Assembly: GCA_022559845.1 (NCBI GenBank)
Contig: CM040118.1
Span: forward strand, 266,499,519 to 266,563,518
DNA length: 64,000 bases
DNA from: Amorphophallus konjac
Taxonomy: Eukaryota > Streptophyta > Magnoliopsida > Alismatales > Araceae
Reading direction: 5' to 3'
Numbering within the stretch: the first letter of the stretch is position 1; each line of letters begins with the position of its first letter. A model generated the notes under the pieces. That model worked only from the letters and a program-made list of their open reading frames with translations, did no database searches and was not told the origin of the DNA. Shown here in pieces: positions 34,912-45,260 of this stretch. The position numbers and the translations under genes were made by a program.

Positions 34912-36275
34912 TTATTTATCTTGGAGGCCACTGTATGTGCTTTTATTGTTTTGACATACCATCTGAAGATTTTCTAATGCATCTAGTTCAAATACTTTGT
35001 TTGAAATAATTTCGGTGTCCTTGATATCCAAGCTTTGCGAGCTGACTAACAGATCAGATTTCTCTTTCACCCCAGGAATGTAAGAGTTTTGGGTTGAAGG
35101 GAGCTTCTCAGTGAATGAGGATTCAGTTGTAACACTCTCATTGCATGCTATATATGAAACATTCTGTTTACTAGAGGCATTATCACAAATATGTGAGATG
35201 CCTGAATTAATGACTTCATCAACTAATATAGAGTCACAATTAGCATGATTGCAAACTTTAGAATCAGTGGAGATATGATTGATAACCCCTGTATCATTCC
35301 CCTCTATTGCCAAATCCTCCTTCAGATCTGAATCTTCAGAGAATTGAACCAGTGTAGAGAACCTGTTGGCCTCATTAATTATCATCTTCGGACTACAAAT
35401 GTTAGGTAGTAGAGGTTTATATTTCTGACGAATCACCTTTTGAGCTTCAAGTGGAGCAGCATTTTTCAGAGGCAGATGGCGAATCATAGCCTTATTTTGT
35501 TTCTTCTTACATTCTTCCTCCAAATGTCCAATTTTATGACAATAAGAGCAAAGGTGCGGAACCCTGTGATAGATAATCGATTGCCAAAAACCACTATCAT
35601 CCATCCCAATCCATATTCAATTTTTCCTTTGTGCTGCAATGTCTAATTCAACACATACTAAAGCCTCTAAAGTCTCAGTCATCGCAACAGTAGCATCATG
35701 AATCTGCAAGACAGATCCAATGTTACCAGCTATTGAACGAAGCATATCTTCATGATAAAAATTGACTGTAATGATGGAAATCCAATCCACACAGGGATAG
35801 TCGATGGATCCGATACAAAATTGAAGTCAGACGTCCATCTAAAGAATCTGAAGTGGAATCCCTTGATGTATAAGTTCTTTTGAAGAAGAATTTTGAGGAA
35901 ATCAACTTCACACCCTCGACGGATCAATACATGTCTAGCATTCATCCGGCTAAGAATAAAGTCTGACCTTAGATGCAATCGTTGAGAGAGACATGCCTTA
36001 ATCTCCGGTATAGATGGCCGACCATATGAGCATCTAGCAATGACTGCATTCTGAAGATGCGAGTAGGATTTCTGAATATCTTCCTGGGAGAAATATACTG
36101 CAGGTTCCCCTTGATCTATAAATGCCGGGGCCTTCACCTGGAAGCATAGGCACGATCGATGCTGTCCCTCCATTAGCATCTACGCATACGACTTCCTATG
36201 GGCTACTCCAACCTCTGAGCATCCGGCAATGTTGATTTCGGAAGAGAACTGAGCATCCCCCACCGCACCAGCCAT
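34912..36275 (-). pseudogene. LINE ORF1: DUF4283-type protein with zinc knuckle
   Basis: This is the probable nucleic-acid-binding protein of plant L1 elements. From the ATG at 36275 it soon meets a TAG near 36180, then continues with a DUF4283-like domain (AVIARCSYGRPSIPEIKACL, then RFFRWTSDFNF) to about 35730, where the frame shifts. After another stop near 35608 comes the knuckle LCSYCHKIGHLEEECKKK (about 35560-35505) and a low-complexity Ser/Asn-rich tail to 34912. The order DUF4283 then CCHC matches the family. Confidence 0.85.
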
Positions 36276-36418
36276 CGCCAGCAAGGAGGGGGATGCACCG
36301 AGGAAGCAGAGGAACGAAGCAGAAAGAAACAAAAACCCGGAGCTTCTCACTCTAGAATTCTAGAGAGAGAATCTGGCCACCATCTTTTGTTTGGAATTAT
36401 CTAAGTATATTTTCTTCC

Positions 36419-37835
36419 CTCTTTGAAGAAGGTCATATTAACCCTTAATAGCAATAAACCAAATATACATTGATCTTGTCAGATTAGTCTAACCCCATCT
36501 TACTTATCTTAAAAAATAATGAATTTCTTAGAGGTAACTAGAACATGTATTGAAGTTAAACAAATTTTGAAATTTTTGATATTTTACCTCAGGGTAATAT
36601 CCAGATTTTTCTTTTTATTCACAAACTTTTGAACAGTCAGGTATAATCCATACCTTTTTACATAAGAGTACACGTTGATTAGACGCCAGTACCCCTGGTT
36701 ACTCAGTAGAATTTACCATTCTGTTTCATTTGGTAAGACTTTCAGGTATAGTTTACACCTTTTTGCGTAAGGGTACATGTTCATTAGACGCCAGTACCCC
36801 TAGTTACTCAATGAAGCTAACCCTTCAGTTTTAATTTTTGAACAGAGGTAGCTAAAGCACTTCATGACATGGGTTCACCCTATTTCTTTGATAAAGGACC
36901 CAGTTTCTCTGTGCATTCAGCCATTGCTCTGCCTGCATCTTTTTGACTCATAGTTTTAGCATAGCTGCCTTTTGATTTTACAAAAGGCATTATTTAAAAA
37001 CAATACACACTTCTAAGCTTTTCAACCAAGAATTCCTGAGTTTGTAGAATTTCAGATTCTGAGAGACTGAATCAATCAAGATATGTAAGAGATGGTTGAG
37101 AGCTATTAATTGTAGTGAACAATCTTTTTCATTGAGGTTAGTCTTTAGACTCTAAAATTCATTAAGCTTAAACCATCAGATCATTATGGTACATAAATGA
37201 TTCTTATAGGAGAAGACTTCTGACTTTAGTAGCTTAGAGTGATGAACTGATTATCAGTTTGTCATTTATTCAGATTCAAAGGAATTCCATGATTTTTAGG
37301 AATGTGATATTATGAGATGTGAGTAGATGAGTATGCAAGGAGAGAAAAGATAACCAATGTACTTCTGAGATTTTAGGTTAGAAACACTGTGATGAGGAAC
37401 CTTGTTAAACTTAAAGATAGAGTCCGGAGTGACATAAAGTATGCACAGATAGCAACCTATCCTTGATCAGATTCATGGTGAGAACATTTTATTTTGAACT
37501 CCCCCTATCAAAAAGCACAAGGGAATAGACTTGAAATGTTGTTGAAACATTGCTCCCCGTATCTATGTGCATTATTATTAGACACAACATTTTGACATAT
37601 GAACTAATAATGAAATGCAAGACTCAGACAAAATCTAGATTCAAGATACTTGGCGGAGGACAAGCCTCTACACATAGTGTGGGTTTACAGACAGAAGATG
37701 TCTGCCCTTTTTCCCATCACACCATTTGACATACCTCTGAGATCAAGATGGATAGAATGCAAGTTATGCAATGACACTACTGACGGACTAATACCTTGAG
37801 ACAGTCTAAGTTATGTGTATGTGAAATAGGATAAG
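36419..37835 (-). other. Sirevirus C 3' noncoding region, part 2
   Basis: Resumes after the LINE with the right target duplication (36419-36431). Colinear with 7130-7990 of Sirevirus B, including the GGGTA...TACCCC stem-loop pair and AGGGGGAG (plus strand CTCCCCCT near 37499). The tacttggcggagg stretch near 37645 matches the first bases of the window. The Tat element inserts at 37836. No gene seen. Confidence 0.7.
36665..36801. repeat. Tandem pair of GGGTA...TACCCC stem-loops, Sirevirus C
   Basis: Copies at about 36665-36696 and 36769-36801 match the pair in Sirevirus B (7279-7310 and 7382-7414), including the AGACGCCAGTACCCCTnGTTACTCA-type end. Conservation of both copies in two independent elements suggests function in the RNA. 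Confidence 0.65.
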
Positions 37836-38569
37836 TGGAGAGGGGGAAAATCAACCATCTGAGAGCATGGCCCAACTAGGTCCAATACGACCAAACCAGG
37901 CCCAGCTCCCCAAAGTGACAGCCCCATTTTGGGCCCACTTACTCCAAGCCCAAAAACCCACTCGGAGAAGCACTTCCTAGGCGGCTATCGGGTCCGGAAG
38001 TCCGAGCGACAGGACGGTCGAGAGATCCCCTGCAGGGACCCGATATGGCATGCCCGAGCTATAGACTCATCACTCAGGACAAAATCGCCAGCGAACGCCT
38101 CTGGCTTGGACCGACTGTCTGAAGCTCATCCCAGCGTCCGTTATGCATCCAGCAGGAGCAAGGAACTCCACGGGATAGGGGAGGGCAAAAGTCCTTACGC
38201 CATAATGAGCCCACTATAAGGACGTAACCCCCCCGAAGCCCTCTCAACTCCATGGACTATTACGTTAAATGGACTGCTATATAAACTCCAGGGAGACCCC
38301 CTGAGAGGTAAGGCAATGGTCCTGAGAGAAAACCACCACACTTCTTGGTGGAGAATAATCTCGCGCCCCCTCTCTCCTACCCTTTCTCTTCACCTTCATG
38401 CTCTATCACATTTGCTGACTTAAGCATCAGAGGGTTTTCCCCGGGGAATCCTCCTTGGGCACCTCTGATCCATTTCCTGCCTTGCAGTTCATACAGACGT
38501 GGTGACTATGATCAAAAGATTCCTCCCGGATCTCACGGCTCAGGATCAGTGCGAGATTACACCTCTTCG
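37836..38569 (+). mobile_element. Tat-lineage Ty3/gypsy element, 5' LTR
   Basis: This 734-bp LTR starts TGGAGAGGGGGAAAATC and ends CTCTTCG beside the primer site. It pairs with the 733-bp LTR at 48153-48885; the two look about 93-95% alike by eye. The flanks are ATAAG (37831-37835) and GTAAG (48886-48890), a target duplication with one mismatch. A TATATAAA promoter box lies at 38278-38285 (48594-48601 in the 3' LTR). Confidence 0.92.
38278..38285 (+). promoter_or_regulatory. TATA box of the Tat LTR
   Basis: TATATAAA lies about 440 bp into the LTR, conserved at the same place in the 3' LTR, and is followed by CTC(C/T)AGGGAGACCCCCT. Confidence 0.7.
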
Positions 38570-38571
38570 TC

Positions 38572-38589
38572 TGGCGCCGTCTGTGGGAA
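38572..38589 (+). promoter_or_regulatory. Primer binding site of the Tat element
   Basis: TGGCGCCGTCTGTGGGAA, two bases after the LTR. This is the primer site commonly seen in Tat/Athila-type plant gypsy elements. Confidence 0.85.
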
Positions 38590-38606
38590 ACGAGCAAAGA
38601 GCCATC

Positions 38607-40180
38607 ATGGTGCGGAGAAACTTTGGTAGGAAGGTCGCTGGCGGTATAGGAAAGACCGTAGTGTCGGATGGAGAACCTGTGCTCTCCCAGCCCGCGGAGG
38701 ACCTCCCCGCCGACGATAACAATCAAGCTGACGAGCTGCCTCCACCACCCACGGAGGTGCAACCTGCTAACGGGAGTCCTGACGCTCTCCAAACCCTCAA
38801 CGCTAAACTGAATATCCTCGTAGAGCTAATGAGGAGCCAGGCGACTAGGGAAGAGAAGTCACGACTCCCACAGGAAAGCCCTCCCTATAGAGAAGCTTCC
38901 CAACACATGGTTGGAAAACGTTTCACCTTCCGGGGATGACGGATTATACGTAACAGGAAAGGGGGACCTTCACACACCCCCCATGCAGAACAAGAAGCCT
39001 CCTCCACCCCGAGGAGAGAAGGAATCGGGATGCGTCGACAGCACCCGGAGATTGATCCCCCTGAGGGATGATGCGACAGCCCGCAGGGACGCCCCCGTAG
39101 TCCCTCGGACCAGCGGCATCCAAAGTTATCCCTCCAGGTGCGTGATTTCGAGTGACGATTTACGAAGAAAGAGCGCGCCTCCGTGCCCTGCAAAAAATGT
39201 CCACCAACGAAGATGAGGAGCAATCCCCATTCTCCGACCATATCTTGAAGGCCGAGATCTCCCCTAGGATCCTGCTGCCGACCTTCAAGTCGTATGAAGC
39301 CCAGGGAGACCCGGCCGACCACTACCACAGCAAAGACACCCCGATGACCCTGCACGGAGCCTCCGACACTGTCAAATACCGAGCGTTCGTGACCACCTTG
39401 GTCTAGGGCGCTCAGGCCTGGTTTCGAGCACTCGCCCCCGGCAGCATTCACGATTTCAGACAATTCGGGCAAGTGTTCAAGGAAAGCTTCACCGGCTGCG
39501 GCCCACCAAGGTCAGTAGCGGGGTTGCTGGCACTAAAACAGGCACAAGGGGAGAAACTACGGGCCTACATTAACTGATTTAAATTGGAAGCCCTGCGTAT
39601 CCCCCGCCTGGATGTCGCCTTAGCCATCACCACGCTGACCGGAGGTAGCCACGATGAGAACCTCCGGCGAGAACTGGTCCTCCAACCCCCCACCTCCCTT
39701 TTCGATCTAGTGACCCTAGCCCTGTGCCACGTAGAGTGCGAGGAAGTCCTCAGCAGCTGCCACGGCCCAACGGGCTCGGGTCGGGAGGGGGATAAGAAGC
39801 GACCATCCGAGCAAGCCTCGGGTCAAGGAAAATGGTGGAATCAAGAAGGGGACCAAAGGGAGCCCCGTTGGAAATATGAGCGGTACACTCCTCTATCCGC
39901 TTTCATCTACGAGATATACGAAGATATCAAAGGCTCGGGCATTCTCCGTCAACCCGAGCCTATGAAGACCAAGCACCGCAACCGACGCAAGCATTGCCAG
40001 TTCCACAACGACCACGGGCACCATACCGAAGATTGTCACCAACTCAAGGATGAGATCGAGAGTCTCATCCGCCAAGGAGACTTATCTCGGTACGTATCCG
40101 AGCGCCAAAATGAAGACTGTGGTATTCTCGAGGAGATTGACAATCTACCTCGCGGGGTCCACATCAACATCATTTCTGGC
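38607..40180 (+). pseudogene. gag: Tat element Gag
   Basis: It starts at ATG 38607 (MVRRNFGRK), 18 bp after the primer site. The first part runs to 38939; a frame change lies between there and 39152. The Gag core follows (LPTFKSYEAQGDPADHYHSK, then AQAWFRALAPGSI, then FKLEALRIPRLD) with in-frame stops at 39404-39406 and near 39576, both at likely Gln/Arg codons. The C-terminal zinc region has the Tat-type knuckle CQFHNDHGHHTEDCHQLKDE near 39990-40050. The gag-to-protease boundary is approximate because the frame continues. Confidence 0.85.
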
Positions 40181-43100
40181 GACGCGGCATCAGGAGGAGA
40201 CAGTAGTCGAGGAAGAAAGCGTCACGCTGAACGGGTAAGCAGGGCCTCCTATCCCCCCAAAGCCCCACCGGCGACTGAGCAGCAGACCTTGGCATTCTCC
40301 GACCAAGACCTGGAAGGGTTATCTACCTCGCACGATGATGCTCTTGTAGTATCGGCTACTATAAACCATGGTAACATAGACAGGATACTGGTCGACAATG
40401 GTAGTGCCCCTGATGTACTTTCGTACGAATGTTTCCTCAAGATGGGTGAAAATCCCTCCAAGCTCTGCCCGGTTCGAACCCCCCTTTATGGGTTCAACGG
40501 CCAGGCAACCTATCCCGAGGGAACCCTAAGCCTGCCGGTCACCATTGGCACCCCTCCCAAAACCGTTACCGTTATGGTTGACTTCATCGTGATCAAGGGG
40601 ATGTCGACCTATAATGCCATCTTCGGACGAGGTATCCTCAGCCGAACAAAGGGAGTGCCCTCCACCTATCACCAAAAAATGAAGTTTCCCAATAAACACG
40701 GTATCGGGGCGGTCCGAGGTAACCAGGCAATAGCTCGGAGGTGCTACATAATCTCGGTCAAAGCCATAAGGCCAGAGGAAAAAAATAAAAAGGGCGAGGG
40801 AGTCGAAGATGAACCCATAACATCCGAGCCTGGTGGCGAATTGTTGACGGTCTTCCTCAAAGACGACCTGGCCCTGGGAGTAAAAATTGGAGCTGATTTG
40901 TCACCTATTGAACAAAAGCAACACAAAGATTTTCTTCCGGAGTATATCCAAGTCTTTGCATGGTCTGATGAGCATCTTCCTGGGATCCCTGGGGAGATGG
41001 TGGTACACAAGCTTAACCTTGACCCATCAGTGAAACTCGTCCAGCAATGCAGAAGAAAGCATGCCCCGGAGAAGCAGGCGATCATCAAAGTGCAAATTCT
41101 TAAGGGAAAGAAAACTAGCCTATTTCGACCGGTCCTTTACCCGACATGGCTCGCCAATGTCGTCTTAGTGCCAAAGGCTTCGGGCAACTGGGGAATGTTC
41201 GTGGACTTCACCGACCTCAACAAAGCCACTCCGAAAGACTGCTACCCACTACCGAGCATCGACCAGCTAGTCGACTCGACCTCCGGTAACGAGTTGCTCA
41301 GCTTCCTGGATGCTTACTCTGGCTACCACCATATCCGAATGGATCCCGAAGACATCGAGAAGATGGCCTTCATTACCGACTTCGGCGTATACTGCTACAC
41401 CCGAATGCCTTTCGGGTTGAAGAACGCCGGGGCAACATATCAAAGGCTGATCAACCACATTTTTGAAGGACAAATCGGTCAGAACGTCGAAGCCTACATC
41501 GATGACATGCTCGTCAAGACACCCAAGGCCGAAGACCACTTCACCGACCTGGCGGAAACCTTCAACACACTCTTGAGGTACGACATGAAGCTCAACCTAG
41601 CTAAATGTGCCTTTGGAGTTCGATCCGAAAAGTTCCTGGGCTTTCTAGTCACTCAGCGTGGGATCGAGGCCAACCTCGATAAAGTCCAAGTTATTCTGAA
41701 TATGCGGCCACCCGCTTGCGTCAAAGACGTCCAACGCTTGACTGGGCGGATTGCTACTCTCCATCGTCTCTTATCCCGAGCGGCCGAATAATGTCTACCC
41801 TTTTTCAAGCTATTGAGAGGGCCCAAATTGGCATCTACTACGTTCTCTTGGGATGAGGAATGTCAGAAAGCTTTTACAAAACTAAAGGAGTTTTTGGCCT
41901 CACCCCCGGTGCTATCAAAGCCGATGCTGGGCGAAACACTGCACCTTTACCTCTCGTCGACCCCTTCTACGGTGAGCTCGGTCCTAGTTTGAGATGACGC
42001 AGGAGTGCAGAGACCAGTATATTACACCAGTAAGGTGCTCGGCGATGCCGAACGATGGTACCCCGCAACCGAGAAACTCGTGCTTGCGTTGGTAACCTCG
42101 GCCAAGCGCCTCCGGCCCTACTTCCAAGGACACTCCATCGTCGTGCTGACCAATGAGCCTTTGAAGAAGATCCTCGCTCACCCTGAAGCTTCGGGTCGCC
42201 TCGTCAAATGGTATATAATGCTCAGGGCCTACGACATCTCCTACCGCCCCCGCTCGGCCATCAAGGGATAGGCGCTCACAGATTTCATCGTTGAGAGTAC
42301 TGCCCCGACCGAGGAAATTCATCCGCCAACGCCCGGGCACACCTGGATCTTTTCATCGACAGATCCTCCAACTCTGCTGGCAGTGGCGCCGGTGTTCTTC
42401 TTCGATCCACGAAAGGAGCAGAACTGTAATACACCTTGAAGTTCAACTTCTTGGCATCCAATAATGTCTCAGAGTACGAGGCTCTCATCTCTAGAGCCAG
42501 GATGGCGCGACAACTGGGGGCCGAATGAGTCAGAATCCACACTGACTCTCAATTGGTCGCCAGCTAGGTCAACGGTGACTACGAAGCTCGGGAAGCACCG
42601 ATGGTCAAATACCTCCAACTGGTAAGAGGAATAGCCCCATTATTCGAGGGCTTTCAGGTTATCCGGATCACTCAGGAGGAAAACTCCCGAGCGGACGCCC
42701 TATCTTGATTGGCCTCCTCTGTCGCCCCAGAATGTACACGATCAAATTTCCTCGAAGAGCTAGAACGATCGAGCATAGAAGCGGAGCTCCTGACCGTTGA
42801 CCAGGCATTATCAAGCGACTAGCGGACCCCCTATATATCCTGGCTCTGAGATTTTCGAGAGCCCTCTAACCCTCGGGACGCTCGAAGACTGAAGTATCAA
42901 GCTCGACGCTTCGTCATCTTAGATGATGCTTTGTACCGAAGGTCTTTTTCTGGTCCCCTCCTCAAGTGCCTCGGTATCGAGGAAGCCGGCCGAGCAGTTC
43001 AAGAGGTCCACAAAGGTGTCTGCAGCGCACATCAAGGAGGGAGAGCGCTCGCCAGGATCTTGTTGCGGCAAGGCTACTGGTGTCCCACCCTCCAACGTGA

Positions 43101-43950
43101 CTGCTAAACCTACGTACAAAGGTGCGATCAATGCCAACGTTTCGACCATCTGGTCCATCAACCTGCCTCGGAGCTCGTCACCCTCACCGAGCCATACCCT
43201 TTTGCTCGATGGGGGATCGACATCTTGGGGCCGTTTCCCATGGCCCGAGCCCAAAAGAAGTTCGTCATCGTCTCCATCGATTATTTCATGAAATAGATTG
43301 AAGCCAAAGCCACTGCTAGGATCACAGAGTCGGCTGTATGGTGTTTCGTGTGGAAATCGATCATTTGTTGCTTTGGCATCCCCCGAGTGATAGTGAGAGA
43401 TAATGGTCGACAATTTGATTCCCATTACTTCAGGAACAAATGTGCCGACCTTCATATTCGCAACCATTTCACTTCGATAGCCCACCCGTAGGCCAACGGA
43501 CTGGTCGAAAATGCCAACAAAACTATACTAAAAGGCATTAAGGCCAGGCTCGGTAAGGCCAAGGGTAACTGGGTCGAGGAACTATCGAGCGTACTATGGT
43601 TGCACTGAACTACTCCAAGAACCGCCACCGGTGAGACTCCTTTTTAGTTGGTGTATGGCATGGATGTCGTGATTCCTTTGGAGGTCGGTAACCCATCTCT
43701 CCGAGTCATCAACTTCTCGCCCGAGGCTAATGAGAAAAAATTGCTAGAAAACCTCGATATGGCAAGCAAGATAAGAGAGATCACGAGCATCCGAGCCATG
43801 GAATATCATCGGCGCTTTACTCGATATTACAATGCCAGAGTCTGGGACATACTTTTCCATCTAGGAGACTTCATCCTAAGAAAAGCCGAAGCCTCTCGAC
43901 CACTAGAGGCGGCGGGGAGGCTGGCCCCTAATTGGGAAGGTCCCTACTGA
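40181..43950 (+). pseudogene. pol: Tat element Pol: protease, RT, RNase H, integrase
   Basis: The frame from gag continues to 41791 through protease (ILVDNGSAPDVLS near 40390) and reverse transcriptase (NVVLVPKASGNWGMFVDFTD, then catalytic AYIDDMLVKT near 41500). TAA at 41789-41791 and TGA near 41993 interrupt the RNase H connection; RNase H runs to about 42780 with a frame shift near 42330. Integrase follows: the zinc region (CDQCQRF near 43130), a DDE core (WGIDILGPFP near 43210; VRDNGRQFDS near 43400; GLVEN near 43500), and a C-terminal part to 43950. At least ten stops lie at codons normally Arg (CGA), Gln (CAA/CAG) or Trp (TGG). No chromodomain is seen, as expected for Tat. Confidence 0.9.
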
Positions 43951-45260
43951 GTGGTCGAGACACTCGGGAAGGGGGCATACCGATCGTCTACCATGGAAGG
44001 AACGCCTATCCCCCGGACATGGAATGCAACAACATTACAAAAGTTCTACTTTTGAGCTTTTTATAGGCATGTAAGCAATAAATGGCAATAATTTTCCTTT
44101 CATTAATGTCTCATCATACATCGGATAGGCCACAGCCAATACAGTGCATATTAAAAGCAAAAATATTACATCCACTGATACTACAACACAAGCTGATGAC
44201 TCGGCGCGAACATGGCTGGCACTCTCAGATCGAGCCACTGACTCTACCCAGTGTAGAAATTGGCTCGGATAACGGGGTAGTTGACCTCGTTCGCTCGAGA
44301 AACTCAGAAACAAAAAAAGAAGAAGAGAGGTATCAGAGGAAGAAAAGGAAGGAAAACAAGAGAAGGCCTCCTCTGCCAACTCTTTGGAAGGAGGACGGAA
44401 GCCGAACAGAAAGCAAGCACCCTCAAGTGGTGCGAGCAAGGATGAAGGCATCCTCCAAAGAGTGAAAGAAGAGGGAAGAAATTGGTTGAAGAGCAGAAGA
44501 GGGAGAAAGAGGATGGCGGGGGTGGATGAGGAGGGAGAAGCGGGCAGAGTTGAGGAAGGAGCAGGGTGAGGCCGTCATGCCGGATGCCCTGCTTCCTCGA
44601 ACCTCCCTCCGCTTCTACCTTCCTCCTAAGATGGTGGCGGTGGTCCAGCGGTAGGGCATAGGCGCGCTGTTACGCGCTGTCCCTTCTTGCACGCCACCCA
44701 CCCATCGCTGTCCCTTCTTCCACGCCGAAGTAGCACGAGCGCCTGTGGCGACCGCCAAGATTATCATCTTTCGCATCGCCTCCCATGTTTCGCTGATAAC
44801 TTCCCAGCATAGAGACACGCACTTCGCGAGAAGGGAGAAATAGGAAGAACTGCAATAAAAGCCTTAAGTGTTGAAGAGGAGTGGAGGCGCCCTCCGGGAC
44901 CTTTCTTATAGGCTGACAGGGGGAACACTTGCCTTAAATGATCCTCCCCTTGAAAAAATGCGAAAGGTGGCAACCCTTCCCCAAGGGGCAGTTACTCTCC
45001 CTCCAATGACCTCTCCCCTGGAACGTGCGAAATAGCAAGTCATTCAAGGCATGGAAATTCGGAAAGGCGCCAGTTCTACGATAGTCGCCGCACGCGAGAT
45101 ATCCGTAAATAAAAGCCCCACCTTTTTAGCAATTACAGATACAGTGGTCAAATCACGTCAAAGGCGGTAAGAAATAGTCAACTCTTTATTAAATAATATT
45201 GCCAATACATATCGCAACGGCCAACCTTGCACAAAAAAAAGAGAAAGGGGACAACTCCTC
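43951..45260. other. Tat element region between pol and the antisense gene
   Basis: About 1.3 kb with no recognised protein. Short open frames on both strands (44035-44451 minus, 44082-44465 plus) look like chance frames in purine-rich sequence. This would include the 3' untranslated part of pol and of the convergent antisense gene. Confidence 0.5.

Larger units (their letters stand above)
30450..36418 (-). mobile_element. Full-length L1-type LINE with 13-bp target duplication
   Basis: This 5.97-kb non-LTR retrotransposon on the minus strand ends in a poly(A) tail (plus-strand T run 30450-30460). It is flanked by perfect CTCTTTGAAGAAG repeats at 30437-30449 and 36419-36431. It holds a 5' leader, an ORF1 with a DUF4283-type domain and zinc knuckle, and an ORF2 with endonuclease, reverse transcriptase and RNase H. 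Presence of the 5' leader and a long duplication marks a full-length target-primed insertion into Sirevirus C. The coding parts carry several stops and shifts. Confidence 0.9.
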
